55,887 bases of DNA from Rhizobacter sp. (lineage in GTDB: Bacteria; Pseudomonadota; Gammaproteobacteria; Burkholderiales; Burkholderiaceae_C), in NCBI GenBank assembly GCA_025350965.1, contig JANXWV010000029.1, forward strand, positions 1 through 55,887, read 5' to 3'. The notes beneath the pieces were generated by a model, which did no database searches, had not been told where the DNA came from, and saw only the letters and a list, made by a program, of their open reading frames with translations. The position numbers and the translations under genes are program-made. This document shows, one piece after another, positions 15,368-24,294 of this stretch (within the stretch, counting starts at the first letter, position 1; the number at the start of each line of letters is the position of its first letter).

Positions 15368-16573
15368 ATGGCAGATGCCAAGTCAATCGCCAGCGCCGGC
15401 TCGCCTGGCAAGGTCGTGATCCGCAACATCGGCCTGCTGCTGTCGGGCGACATCGACGCGCCCATCCTCGACGCCGACACGCTTGTCATCCACGACGGGC
15501 TCATCACCGCAGTCGGCCGCGAGAAAGACTGCGACACCACCGAGCCCACCACGCTGATCGACGCACGCGGCACCTGCGTGTGCCCCGGCCTGATCGACAG
15601 CCACGTGCATCCGGTGTTCGGCGACTGGACGCCGCGCCAGAACCAGCTCGGCTGGATCGAGAGCACGATGCACGGCGGTGTGACAACCATGATCTCGGCC
15701 GGTGAAGTGCACTTGCCCGGAAGGCCCAAAGACATCGTCGGCCTGAAGGCGCTGGCCATCACCGCGCAGCGGGCGTTCGACAACTTCCGCCCCGGTGGCG
15801 TGAAGGTGCTGGCCGGCGCGCCCATCATCGAGAAGGGCATGGTCGAGAGCGATTTCGCGGAACTCGCGAAAGCGGGCGTGGGCTTGCTCGGCGAGATCGG
15901 CCTGGGGTCGGTGAAGGCCGGGAACGAGGCGGCGCAGATGGTGAAATGGGCGCGCGCGCACGGCATCCAGAGCACCATCCACACGGGCGGCCCGTCGATC
16001 CCGGGCTCGGGCCTGATCGACAAGGACGTGGTGCTGGAGGCCGACGCCGACATCATCGGCCACATCAACGGCGGCCACACCTCGCTGCCCTTGCGCCACG
16101 TGTGCGAGCTGTGCGAGAAGAGCAGCCGCGCGATCGAGATCGTGCACAACGGCAACGAGCGCGTCGCCATCGCGGCGGCGCAGGCGGCCCTGCAACTCAA
16201 GTGCCCGCACCGCGTGATTCTGGGCACCGACGGCCCCGCTGGCTCGGGCGTTCAGCCGCTCGGCATGCTGCGCATGATCGCGCTGCTCTCGAGCCTGGGC
16301 CGCATCGCGCCCGAGCTGGTGTTCTGCTTCGCGACAGGCAACACCGCGCGCATTCGCAAGCTGAACTGCGGGCTGATCGAGCCAGGCCGCGCCGCCGACT
16401 TCGTCTTCATGGACCGCGCTCAGCACACGGCCGGCCGCACGCTGCTGGAAAGCGTCGCGCTCGGTGACTTGCCCGGCGTGGGCATGGTGATGATCGACGG
16501 CCTGGTGCGCTGTGGCCGCAGCCGCAACACACCGCCAGCCACCGAAGCGCCGGTGGTGGTGACGGCGGCCTGA
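15368..16573 (+). CDS. Enamidase (amidohydrolase of nicotinate catabolism)
   Basis: Predicted to hydrolyse 1,4,5,6-tetrahydro-6-oxonicotinate to 2-formylglutarate and ammonia (EC 3.5.2.18). The 401-residue sequence matches the E. barkeri enamidase over its full length as I recall it, with shared blocks VIRNIGLLLSGDI, HGGVTTMISAG, LPGRPKD, IHTGG, SIPGS, GHINGG and SRNTPPA. Metal and catalytic residues of the amidohydrolase fold are present: H79 and H81 (DSHVH), E176 (GEIGLGS), H205, H232 and D288 (GTDGPAGSG). It follows the cyclic-nucleotide-binding-domain gene by 6 nt. Other imidazolonepropionase-like amidohydrolases are possible, but these enamidase-specific blocks make them unlikely. Confidence 0.87.
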   Translation: MADAKSIASAGSPGKVVIRNIGLLLSGDIDAPILDADTLVIHDGLITAVGREKDCDTTEPTTLIDARGTCVCPGLIDSHVHPVFGDWTPRQNQLGWIESTMHGGVTTMISAGEVHLPGRPKDIVGLKALAITAQRAFDNFRPGGVKVLAGAPIIEKGMVESDFAELAKAGVGLLGEIGLGSVKAGNEAAQMVKWARAHGIQSTIHTGGPSIPGSGLIDKDVVLEADADIIGHINGGHTSLPLRHVCELCEKSSRAIEIVHNGNERVAIAAAQAALQLKCPHRVILGTDGPAGSGVQPLGMLRMIALLSSLGRIAPELVFCFATGNTARIRKLNCGLIEPGRAADFVFMDRAQHTAGRTLLESVALGDLPGVGMVMIDGLVRCGRSRNTPPATEAPVVVTAA

Positions 16574-16587
16574 TCCGCTGAATCAGC

Positions 16588-18312
16588 TCACGCGACGTTC
16601 ACGTTCAGCGTCGTCGTGCCGACCCGGCTGCTCGCCAGCGTCACGCTCACGGTGCCCGTGCCCTGCGTCACCAGCGTCAGGAAGCGTTCGTGGCCGTTGC
16701 CGCGCGTCCACGGCCCGAACACGCTCGGGCCGCCGTGCAGGCCCGAACCCCAGCCGTCGAGGTGGCCGAGTACGGTAACGGCCTCTGTGGGTGCGAGCAG
16801 GGCCACGCCGCTGCACTTCAGCGTGATGCGCAGCGGCTCGGCCAGCGGCAGCCTGCTTGCCGACGGGATCCCCACGCTGCCCAGGTAGCCGCGGTTGACG
16901 ATGCGCAGCTCGGTGCGCGTGACTGTGCTGCTGCCGGCGCCGCTGCGCTCCTGTTTCACCACCTCGATGCCCACTTGCGGCACCAACGCGGCCACGCGCA
17001 GGAAGGCTGCGCTTTGCGTGGCGCAGGTGTCGGCCAGGCGCTCATAAGGCGGGTTCCAGATGCCCACGCGCGGGTCGAAGCCGTTCACCTCGACTTCGCC
17101 GAGTTGCGGGTGCAGCACCTTCTTCCACGCGCCGAACACGCGGCCCGCGTTGTGCTGGCGGTCGAAGGCGGCGAGGGCCCGCATGTCCTTGCGGGTGAAC
17201 TTCACGTAGTGGTCGACGAAGGGCTTCTTGCGCTCGATGCCGAGCTGCTTGAACAAGTCCCACAGCTCGACCACGTAGGCCAGCGCGCCGCGCTGGTGGT
17301 AGGCGTAGTCGGAGAGGTCGCCGTGCAGCGGCTTCTCGGGTTCGTACAGGAACTCGTGGAAGCCGCTCACCGTGACGTAGCCGGTGTGCTCGGTCATCCA
17401 CGCTTCGACCTGCTCGAACAGGGCCAGGTCGCCGGGGTTCATCTTGGTGTCGGGCTTGTCGCCGAGCGGGCGGATCAGCACGCCCCCGAAGGTGTGCAGG
17501 TTCAGCCACACCATGATGTTCGGGTGGCGCGTTGCGAACTCGAGCACGGCGCGCGTCTCGGGTGCGCTGCCGGGGTAGTGGCCGGCGCCTTCCTGCTCGG
17601 GCTCGGGCGCCCAGGCATAGGGGAAGTTGCGGTTGAAGTCGTAGAGGTTGTCGCCGAGGAAGTGCGGTGCCGGGATCGTGTGCCCGTCGAAGTTGGCGAT
17701 GCGGCCTTCCGGGTAGAGCTTGTAGAACGGCCCTTCGTCTTCGGGCAGCCGCGACACCATCACCGGCGGGTCGAGCACATCGCCGCCTTCGCTGCGCAGC
17801 GCAACGAGTTCGCCGTTCGCATCGAGCTGGCGCATGTAGCCGGCAATGCCGTCACCGTCGATGTCGGCCGATTCCCAGTGCGCGTGGCCGCTGGCAGTGC
17901 GGTCGTTGACGGGGCTGGAGCGCACGTAGCGCCCTTGCTTGAGGACAGCCTCGGCACCGTCGGGTGACAAGCGTGGCGCCACGAAGAAGAGCGTGGCCTT
18001 GATCGCCTCGGCCATGTGGGCGGGCAAGGGCTTGCCACCGGCAGCGTGTGCGCCCGTGTGGATCGAAAGAATGTCTTCGGCGATGGCGAGCGCCACGCTC
18101 GACCCGCAGACCTCGCTGGCGTGCATGTTGCCGTCGATCCACACCGCAGGCCGCACGCGGTCGGGGTCGCGGCCGATGGTGAGCAACGGGATGTCGCGGC
18201 CCTCGGCGCTGGTGCCGAGCGAACTGATGTGCGCGATGTCCGGGTGCTGCGCGGCCCAGGCGGCAAGCTGGGCGGCGATCTCGGCGTGGTCGAGGTACTT
18301 CTGACGAAACAT
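16588..18312 (-). CDS. M14 family zinc carboxypeptidase
   Basis: A 574-residue metallopeptidase. The zinc site is visible as HASE (residues 64-67, in [10 protein letters not shown]) with the downstream histidine in NLHTFGG, and the catalytic glutamate is probably in VVELWD. The block [10 protein letters not shown] is the family's substrate-binding arginine region. The C-terminal 120 residues are a beta-rich extension ([15 protein letters not shown]...). No signal peptide is seen at the chosen ATG, which has AAGGAG 4 nt upstream, so the enzyme is probably cytoplasmic despite resembling secreted zinc carboxypeptidases. It is convergent with the enamidase gene, stop to stop 14 nt apart. Substrate is unknown. 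Confidence 0.88.
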   Translation of the reverse strand: MFRQKYLDHAEIAAQLAAWAAQHPDIAHISSLGTSAEGRDIPLLTIGRDPDRVRPAVWIDGNMHASEVCGSSVALAIAEDILSIHTGAHAAGGKPLPAHMAEAIKATLFFVAPRLSPDGAEAVLKQGRYVRSSPVNDRTASGHAHWESADIDGDGIAGYMRQLDANGELVALRSEGGDVLDPPVMVSRLPEDEGPFYKLYPEGRIANFDGHTIPAPHFLGDNLYDFNRNFPYAWAPEPEQEGAGHYPGSAPETRAVLEFATRHPNIMVWLNLHTFGGVLIRPLGDKPDTKMNPGDLALFEQVEAWMTEHTGYVTVSGFHEFLYEPEKPLHGDLSDYAYHQRGALAYVVELWDLFKQLGIERKKPFVDHYVKFTRKDMRALAAFDRQHNAGRVFGAWKKVLHPQLGEVEVNGFDPRVGIWNPPYERLADTCATQSAAFLRVAALVPQVGIEVVKQERSGAGSSTVTRTELRIVNRGYLGSVGIPSASRLPLAEPLRITLKCSGVALLAPTEAVTVLGHLDGWGSGLHGGPSVFGPWTRGNGHERFLTLVTQGTGTVSVTLASSRVGTTTLNVNVA

Positions 18313-18418
18313 TCGTTCTCCTTGGCCTGTAGGGGTCGCTTGCCGTGCGGTGCGATGTGTACATTGTGGCGCTCGTCAAGCGCAGCACCCGGGCCGCGTA
18401 CCGGCGCAAAACATGCGC

Positions 18419-18442
18419 AAAAAAAGGGCCCGAAGGCCCTTT
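18419..18442 (-). terminator. Rho-independent terminator of the PEP-CTERM gene
   Basis: On the minus strand an 8-bp stem AAAGGGCC/GGCCCTTT closes a TTCG tetraloop and is followed by a run of T residues. It starts 22 nt after the PEP-CTERM stop codon. Confidence 0.88.
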
Positions 18443-18464
18443 GTGATTGCGTTCAACGAAGCGC

Positions 18465-19091
18465 TTACTTGGCGCGCTTGCGGGCGAAGGCCAGCAGGCC
18501 CAGGCCGCCGAGCATCAGCGCGTAGGTCTCTGGCTCGGGGATGGCGGCGGTCGACAGCTCGACGCTCACGCCGTCGATCATCGGGTCGTTGTAGCCGCCG
18601 TCGCCTGCCGTGTGCACGAACGACAGCGTGGTCAAGGCGCTGGTGGCCGTGAAGTCGAAGGTCTCGGTGGTGAACGCGCGCTTGAAGGTGCCTTTGCCGT
18701 CGATCGACAGCACGTAGTCGATGCTTGCCGAACCGGCTGCCGCCGTCAGGGTTTCGACGCCGGATTGATTCTCGGCGCTCAAACCGAAGGTCACCGTGTA
18801 CGTTTGCCCCACGATGGTTGCGAAGCTCTGGCCGATGCCGTCGCCGATGGGGCCGTTGGCGTCGCCGTAGCCGCCCAGGTCGTAGTAGTTGAGGCCTTCA
18901 TAGGCCGGCGTACCGAAGGCGGCGTAGGTGATGATGCCGTCGCTGTGGCCAATGTTGACCCAGCCGGTCGGCGTGGCCGTGGGGCTGCTCGACGCTTCAA
19001 AGCCGCCGTTGGTGATGAGGTTCGCGTGAGCGAACTGATGGGTGCTCAGCGCCACGGCGGCGAGCAGGGCGATCTTTGCGAACTTGAACAT
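18465..19091 (-). CDS. PEP-CTERM sorting-domain protein
   Basis: A 208-residue exported protein. The signal peptide MFKFAKIALLAAVALSTHQFAHA is followed by NLITNGGFEASS, typical of choice-of-anchor/DUF642-type beta-sandwich proteins. The tail AIPEPETYALMLGGLGLLAFARKRAK is a canonical PEP-CTERM anchor ending in basic residues. AAAGGAAAG before the ATG supports the start and an intrinsic terminator follows, so it is a monocistronic unit. It belongs to the same export class as the protein at 10265 but is not closely similar. Function is likely structural or in the extracellular matrix. Confidence 0.88.
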   Translation of the reverse strand: MFKFAKIALLAAVALSTHQFAHANLITNGGFEASSSPTATPTGWVNIGHSDGIITYAAFGTPAYEGLNYYDLGGYGDANGPIGDGIGQSFATIVGQTYTVTFGLSAENQSGVETLTAAAGSASIDYVLSIDGKGTFKRAFTTETFDFTATSALTTLSFVHTAGDGGYNDPMIDGVSVELSTAAIPEPETYALMLGGLGLLAFARKRAK

Positions 19092-19288
19092 GGGCTTTCC
19101 TTTGATCGTGCGTGACTTGTTGCGCGAGCTGGCGACCCACCATCGGGTTGATCACCACAAGAGTTACAACTCTCACACGCAGTGTCGAGGAAAGGCGGGA
19201 CGTACGCGACCCCGCGTTCAAAGGGATTTTCAGACGCCGGGACACGTGCGCGCAAAACTTTCACGCTTGCCAAGGCCCCGGCGCGCGC

Positions 19289-20476
19289 TCAGGAATCCAC
19301 CTTGAACACCTGCCGAAGGTAGGCCAGAAAGGTCTCGTCGTCGCACAGCAGCTTGCCCGGGCTGTCGGACAGCTTGGCCACCGGTTGGCGGTTGGCGTGG
19401 GTCAGCTTCATGACGATGTGCAGCGTGCGCAGCCCCATGTCGTTGGTCAGGTTGGTGCCGATGCCGAAGCCGGTCTGCGTGCGGTCGGCGAAGTGGTGAT
19501 ACAGCGCGATGGACTTCTCGAAGTCCAGCCCGTCGGAGAACACCAGCCGCTTGGTGTGGGCGTCGACGCGCAGCTTCTCGTAGTGCGCCAGCGCCTTCTC
19601 GCCCCAGACCACCGGGTCGCCGGAGTCGTGGCGCAAGCCGTCGAACAGCTTGGCGAAGTAGAGGTCGAAGTCGCCGAGGAAGGCGTCCATGCCGACCACG
19701 TCGGTCAGCGCCGTGCCGAGGTCGCCGCGGTACTCCTGCACCCAGTCTTCGAGCGCCTTGCGCTGGAAGTCGCGCAGCCTCACGCCGAGCGTCTGGTACG
19801 TCTGCAGGTACTCGTGGGCCATGGTGCCGATGGGCACCAGGTTCAGGTCGCGCGCGAACAGCACGTTCGAGGCGCCCTTGAAGTAGCGCGGCACCTCCTG
19901 CTTGAAGGTTGCCACGACCTCGCGTTGCCACTCGCGTGAGAAGCGCCGGCGCACGCCGAAGTCGAAAAACTCGAACGGGTGGCGGCGTTGCAGCTCGTTG
20001 TCGAACGCGCGCAGCCGCGCGATCTTCGCGGCCAGGCGGCGCCGGCCCTCCGCAAGTGCGGCGGTCGCGTCGAAGCGGCGGAAGTACAACTCGTTGACGA
20101 TGGCCAGCACGTAGATCTCGAACGCCATCACGTGCACCTGCGGGCCGCTCGCGATGATCTCGAGCTTCGGGCCGACCGCGCGTGCGCTGATGAACTCGCG
20201 CTGGAAATGGAAGATGCGCAGGAAGTCGACGAAGTCGGAGCGGATGAAGCGCAACCCGCCCAGGTAGCTCAGCTCGTCGGGCTGGAAGTTCAGCGCGCAC
20301 AGGTGATCGAGCTGCTCGTTCACGTCGGCCAGCAAATCGGCCAGCGGGTAGGCCGGCTCGTTGCGGCACACGAAGGTGTACTCGGCCTGCGTCTGCGGGT
20401 GACGGTGCAGCATGGTCTGCCACATCGTGAACTTGTAGAGGTCGGTGTCGAGCAGGCTGTAGATGACAGGTTGCAT
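19289..20476 (-). CDS. pncB: Nicotinate phosphoribosyltransferase
   Basis: Converts nicotinate and PRPP, with ATP, to nicotinate mononucleotide in NAD salvage. The 395-aa length is standard for the E. coli-type enzyme. Recognisable blocks are [17 protein letters not shown] at the N-terminus, [31 protein letters not shown] (with the histidine that is phosphorylated in the family), [16 protein letters not shown] and [10 protein letters not shown]. It stands alone, flanked by a PEP-CTERM gene and a small membrane ORF. Its presence 3 kb from an enamidase means the cell has both salvage and predicted catabolism for nicotinate. Confidence 0.95.
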   Translation of the reverse strand: MQPVIYSLLDTDLYKFTMWQTMLHRHPQTQAEYTFVCRNEPAYPLADLLADVNEQLDHLCALNFQPDELSYLGGLRFIRSDFVDFLRIFHFQREFISARAVGPKLEIIASGPQVHVMAFEIYVLAIVNELYFRRFDATAALAEGRRRLAAKIARLRAFDNELQRRHPFEFFDFGVRRRFSREWQREVVATFKQEVPRYFKGASNVLFARDLNLVPIGTMAHEYLQTYQTLGVRLRDFQRKALEDWVQEYRGDLGTALTDVVGMDAFLGDFDLYFAKLFDGLRHDSGDPVVWGEKALAHYEKLRVDAHTKRLVFSDGLDFEKSIALYHHFADRTQTGFGIGTNLTNDMGLRTLHIVMKLTHANRQPVAKLSDSPGKLLCDDETFLAYLRQVFKVDS

Positions 20477-20637
20477 CGTGTGTCGAAGAGCTGAGGGACA
20501 CGGTGCGCACAGGCCATGGTTCGATCAGCCCGGCGTGCACCGCTGGGGGATCATTCTCTCGCTAACTTAGCGCTTGCTTCGCGCTGACTCCGGCGCTGCT
20601 GCACCGCGCGCCTGCCCGCAGACCTGTCTGCGGCGCT

Positions 20638-20769
20638 TCAGCGCTTCGGCGTCGGACCGGCGAAGCGCGAGCGCCACAGCGCAGCCAGCTCCACCACGCC
20701 CCACAGCGCGGCGCTGGCCAGTGCCAACAGCCGGTGCGATGTGCGGATGGGTGCCAGTGGCAAGTTCAT
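20638..20769 (-). CDS. Small hypothetical membrane protein (43 aa)
   Basis: A short frame starting MNLPLAPIRTSHRLLALASA and ending RSRFAGPTPKR. Residues about 12-31 form one hydrophobic segment (LLALASAALWGVVELAALW) flanked by basic residues, so a single-pass inner-membrane protein is plausible. TAAGG sits 8 nt before the ATG. It fills most of the gap between pncB and the divergent M14-like gene. I do not recognise it, and a chance frame in GC-rich DNA is possible. Confidence 0.45.
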   Translation of the reverse strand: MNLPLAPIRTSHRLLALASAALWGVVELAALWRSRFAGPTPKR

Positions 20770-20858
20770 GAATTCGACCTTAGCCACCGCATGTGACGTG
20801 TCCGTGTCGCATCCGTGACCGAACGCGTGTCACAAACCACCGTTAGCGTTGCACTTCG

Positions 20859-21896
20859 ATGCCACGCCGACCGATTCCCTGCTGGCCGCCCGAACTGACC
20901 GAACTGCAGCGCATGGCCGACGCCGCCGGCGCGCTCATCCAGCAGCGCGTGGTGTGCGAGGTGGCCCATGGCGAGCAGCTGCTGCCGGTGCTCGCCCTCA
21001 CGCTCGGCAACCCCGACCCTTCTGTTCCCGCGCTCGGCCTGTTCGGCGGCGTGCACGGGCTGGAGCGCATTGGTGCCGAGGTCGTGATCGCGCACCTCGC
21101 GAGCCTCATCTCGCGCCTGCGCTGGGATGCCAGCCTGCAGCGCCAGCTCGAGTCGATGCGGCTCGTGTTCATGCCCATCGTCAACCCCGGCGGCCTGGCG
21201 CGCGCCACGCGAGCCAACCCGAACGGCGTGGACCTGATGCGCAACGCGCCGGTCGATGCGCTCGACGCGGTGCCGTGGCTGATCGGCGGCCAGCGCATCG
21301 GTGCCGGGTTGCCGTGGTACCGGGGCGCCGCCGGCTCACCTATGGAAGCCGAGAACCTGGCCGTGTGCGAGGTGGTGTCGCAGGAGCTGTTCACGCACCG
21401 CTTCAGCATGGCGGTCGATTGCCATTCGGGCTTCGGCACGCGCGACCGCGTCTGGTTCCCGTACGCGCACACCGCGCGGCCGTTTCCACACCTGGCCGAC
21501 GTGTGGGCCTTCAAACGCATCTTCGACCAGACGCACCCGCAGCACCGCTACGTGGTCGAGCCGCAAAGCCACCAGTACCTGGCGCACGGCGACCTGTGGG
21601 ACCACCTGTGCCTGCGCTCGCTCGGCGAGCCTCAGCACTGCTTCGTGCCGCTGACGCTGGAGATGGGTTCGTGGCTTTGGGTCAAGAAGAACCCACGCCA
21701 GCTGTTCACCCGCCATGGCATGTTCAACCCGCTGATCGCGCACCGCCAGCAACGCGTGCTGAGGCGCCACGGCGCATGGCTGGACTTCGTGATGCGCGCC
21801 GTCCAGAGCCACGCGAACTGGCGGCCCCTGGGTGCCGCGCGGCAGGCCGACACCGAGGCCGCGCTCACGCACTGGTACCGGGGCGCCCGCGCATGA
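20859..21896 (+). CDS. M14 family metallopeptidase-like protein
   Basis: A 345-residue zinc carboxypeptidase-fold protein. Metal ligands appear in GGVHGLERIGAE (HxxE) and in VDCHSGFGTRD, with a candidate catalytic glutamate in TLEMGSW. NPGGLARATRANPNGVDLMRN is the family's arginine/asparagine substrate-binding block. No signal peptide, so probably cytoplasmic. Its stop overlaps the ATG of the alpha/beta hydrolase (ATGA), so the pair is translationally coupled. It differs from the enzyme at 16588 and may act on peptides or amino-acyl amides; the substrate is unknown. Confidence 0.82.
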   Translation: MPRRPIPCWPPELTELQRMADAAGALIQQRVVCEVAHGEQLLPVLALTLGNPDPSVPALGLFGGVHGLERIGAEVVIAHLASLISRLRWDASLQRQLESMRLVFMPIVNPGGLARATRANPNGVDLMRNAPVDALDAVPWLIGGQRIGAGLPWYRGAAGSPMEAENLAVCEVVSQELFTHRFSMAVDCHSGFGTRDRVWFPYAHTARPFPHLADVWAFKRIFDQTHPQHRYVVEPQSHQYLAHGDLWDHLCLRSLGEPQHCFVPLTLEMGSWLWVKKNPRQLFTRHGMFNPLIAHRQQRVLRRHGAWLDFVMRAVQSHANWRPLGAARQADTEAALTHWYRGARA

Positions 21897-22702
21897 CGGC
21901 ATGGGTGCTGCTGCGCGGCCTGGCGCGTGAAAGCCGCCACTGGGGGCCGTTCCCGATGACGTTGGCGGGCGCGCTCGGGGGCGGGCTCGGCGGCTCGGAC
22001 GGCGGCCTTGCCGACACTGCGCCGATCATCAGCGTCGATCTGCCGGGCAGCGGCCGAGCCAACCAGTTGCGCAGCCCGCTCACCGTGCGGGCCATCGCCG
22101 CGCATTGCCGAGCCGACCTGCGTGCGCGCGGCGTGAGCCCGCCGTATTGCCTGTTCGGCTTGTCGCTCGGCGCGATGGTGGCCACTGCGTGGGCCGGGGT
22201 CGCGCCGCAAGAGGTCGAGCGCATGGTGCTCGTCAACACCAGCATGCGCCCGTTCAGCCGTTTCGATGAGCGGCTGCGGCCACGCAACTACGCGTCGCTG
22301 CTGCGCATGTTGCTGCTTCCGCACGGGGCCGTCGCGGCCGAAGAAAAGGTGCTTGCGATGACGAGCCGGCGCGCTGCCGAAGAGCGCTCCGACGTGCTGG
22401 CCGACTGGATTGCCATCCGCCGCAGCGCGCCGGTCTCGCGCGCCAACGCGCTGCGCCAGTTGATGGCGGCGATGCGCTTCATGGCGCCGCGCGAGGCACC
22501 GATCCCGCAGGTACTGGTGCTGACGAGCGCGAGCGATGGGCTCGTCGGCACGCGCTGTTCACGGCAGCTGGCGCAGGCCTGGAACTGCCCCATCGCGAGC
22601 CACCCGACGGCCGGCCACGACCTGCCACTGGACGACGCGCCGTGGGTGGCGCGCCAGGTGCAGGCTTGGCTGGCCGGGGTCGATCAGGGGCAGGCCGGGT
22701 AG
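21893..22702 (+). CDS. Alpha/beta-fold hydrolase
   Basis: A 269-residue hydrolase of the alpha/beta fold. The nucleophile elbow is GLSLGA, the acid is in LTSASDGLV and the histidine in TAGHDLPLD, giving a complete Ser-Asp-His triad. LPGSGRANQLRSP after the first strand is the usual oxyanion-region segment. It is coupled to the peptidase upstream by a 4-nt overlap, and converges with the lipoprotein hydrolase with an overlap of 19 nt at the 3' ends. No signal peptide is seen. The family covers esterases, lipases and amidases; substrate cannot be told. Confidence 0.85.
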   Translation: MTAWVLLRGLARESRHWGPFPMTLAGALGGGLGGSDGGLADTAPIISVDLPGSGRANQLRSPLTVRAIAAHCRADLRARGVSPPYCLFGLSLGAMVATAWAGVAPQEVERMVLVNTSMRPFSRFDERLRPRNYASLLRMLLLPHGAVAAEEKVLAMTSRRAAEERSDVLADWIAIRRSAPVSRANALRQLMAAMRFMAPREAPIPQVLVLTSASDGLVGTRCSRQLAQAWNCPIASHPTAGHDLPLDDAPWVARQVQAWLAGVDQGQAG

Positions 22703-24135
22703 TTGGCCTGGAACGCGGCACGCGTGGCCGGGGGGGTGTAGTCCTCGGCGCTCGGCGTGTTGTTCGTGAAGGTGCAGCCGTAGGTCGGCGAAGCCAGCGT
22801 GGCGGCCGTCTTCACGTCGTCGCCGGCCGGCTTCGGGCCGCCGGCTTCCCACTGGATCATCGCGTCGAAGGCGGCGGTGGCCTCGGCCGCGGTGAACGCG
22901 CAGTGGCCCACGTCACGAATGGCACGCTGCACCAGCCACTTGTCGGTGCCCTTGGCCTTGGCGCGGTCGTAGTAGACCTGCTCCATCTTGAACGGCACGA
23001 ACAGGTCGCCGAGCGTGTGGATCGAGACCACCGGAATGCCGATGTCGGCGCTCGTCAGCGGGATCCAGCGCATGCCGTCGGTGCGCAGCCGGTTGGCGTC
23101 GGCCACCGGCGCGATCTTGAACGCCGCGTTGTTGAAGGCAGTGTCGAGTGCGGTCGTGCTCGTGCTCGACGCGTCGATCTTGTAGCTCAGGCCGCGGGTG
23201 TCGAGGATGTTCTTGGTGAGGATGCCGCTGATCGTGCCGTCGCCCCCGAGCGAGGCCCAGATGTTGCCCTGGTTGCCGGCATTGGCCCAGCCTTCGGCGT
23301 AGAACGGTCGGGCCCCGCCGGACAGGTTCATGACCACGTTCTTCAGCTTGTCGCCCTGCGCGTTGCTCACCGTCGGGAAGGTGCTCCACAACGTGGCTTG
23401 CACCGCAGGTGCGATGGCCGCGAAGTCGGTCACCGGGAAGCTCGCCATCGGCAGGCCGGCCAGTTGCTGCGCCGCCACCTGATAGCCGGCGAAGTAGTTG
23501 AACAACTCGTTGTCGCCGAGCACGCCGCACATCGGCACTGCGCCGCTGTACTTGACCTTGTTGACAGCGGTCGCGGTGGCCTCGGCGTCGATGGCGGCGG
23601 CCGTGATGTGCCCACCCATCGACACGCCGGTGATGAAGATCTTCGACGGCGTGGCCAGCACGCGGCCGTTGGCGGCGGCGATGCTGGCGAACTTCAGTGC
23701 CAGCGCGTTCGTGTCCTCGACGCCGACCTTCACGTCGTAGTAGTTCTTGCTGTAGCTCGACGCGGCCCAAGCGTAGCCGTTGGCCAGCAAATAGCGCCGC
23801 ATGATCGGCGTGCCCACGGTCAGGTTGGGGCCGGTGCCGGCATAGCCGTGCGCCCACATCACGAGCTTGCCGTTCCAGCCGGTCGTGGGCACTTCGATGC
23901 GGTACGCCGCGCCGTTGAGCACGCCGGTCCAGCGGTCGGTGGCCGGCGCGCCGGCGAGTGCCGCGAACGTGGTCTCGACCACCGGGGTGAAGGTGCGTGC
24001 GTCTTGCGGGCGCGTCTCTTCGGGCTGCGCCACGGGGGCGGGTGCAATGGCCGAGTCGCCGCCGCCGCAGGCGGCCAGCAGGGTGAGCGCAGCGAGCGAA
24101 ACTGGGCCAAGGGCGAACGTGCGGTGTGAGGTCAT
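22684..24135 (-). CDS. Secreted lipoprotein alpha/beta hydrolase
   Basis: A 483-residue exported hydrolase. The start MTSHRTFALGPVSLAALTLLAACGGGD is a lipoprotein signal with the lipobox LAAC. The nucleophile elbow is GVSMGGH, an acid is in HTLGDLFVP and the histidine in DVGHCAF, giving a plausible triad. KLVMWAHGYAGTG provides the oxyanion-side HG. GGAGA precedes the ATG at 24135. The middle part (VKYSGAVPMCG...) resembles tannase/feruloyl-esterase-like or prolyl-oligopeptidase-like enzymes without a firm match. It is probably a cell-surface esterase. Confidence 0.8.
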   Translation of the reverse strand: MTSHRTFALGPVSLAALTLLAACGGGDSAIAPAPVAQPEETRPQDARTFTPVVETTFAALAGAPATDRWTGVLNGAAYRIEVPTTGWNGKLVMWAHGYAGTGPNLTVGTPIMRRYLLANGYAWAASSYSKNYYDVKVGVEDTNALALKFASIAAANGRVLATPSKIFITGVSMGGHITAAAIDAEATATAVNKVKYSGAVPMCGVLGDNELFNYFAGYQVAAQQLAGLPMASFPVTDFAAIAPAVQATLWSTFPTVSNAQGDKLKNVVMNLSGGARPFYAEGWANAGNQGNIWASLGGDGTISGILTKNILDTRGLSYKIDASSTSTTALDTAFNNAAFKIAPVADANRLRTDGMRWIPLTSADIGIPVVSIHTLGDLFVPFKMEQVYYDRAKAKGTDKWLVQRAIRDVGHCAFTAAEATAAFDAMIQWEAGGPKPAGDDVKTAATLASPTYGCTFTNNTPSAEDYTPPATRAAFQANYPACP

Positions 24136-24215
24136 GGGGTTTGTCTCCGGGTGCGGCTGCAACGCCGCTGTTGTGGGGTCAACCGATGAGGCTAAGCCCA
24201 GCATGCACTGGTGGC

Positions 24216-24233
24216 GAGTCGCAAATGCGACTC
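24216..24233. promoter_or_regulatory. Inverted repeat upstream of lipoprotein hydrolase gene
   Basis: Perfect 7-bp arms GAGTCGC/GCGACTC around AAAT, in the 159-bp gap between the RND gene's 3' end and the hydrolase start at 24135. It could be an operator for the hydrolase or a weak terminator of the RND operon; no T-tract follows. Apart from this I see nothing in the gap. Confidence 0.35.
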
Positions 24234-24294
24234 CCTTGCCCCGAGAAAACCATGAGCCCCGACGCAGGCCTGCAGGCGTACGCGGCAGGCCGCT

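Noticed and set aside
20574..20771. 65-codon plus-strand frame upstream of the M14-like gene
   Set aside because: Ala/Arg/Pro-rich translation with no start signal or motif; the minus-strand 43-residue frame is more plausible.
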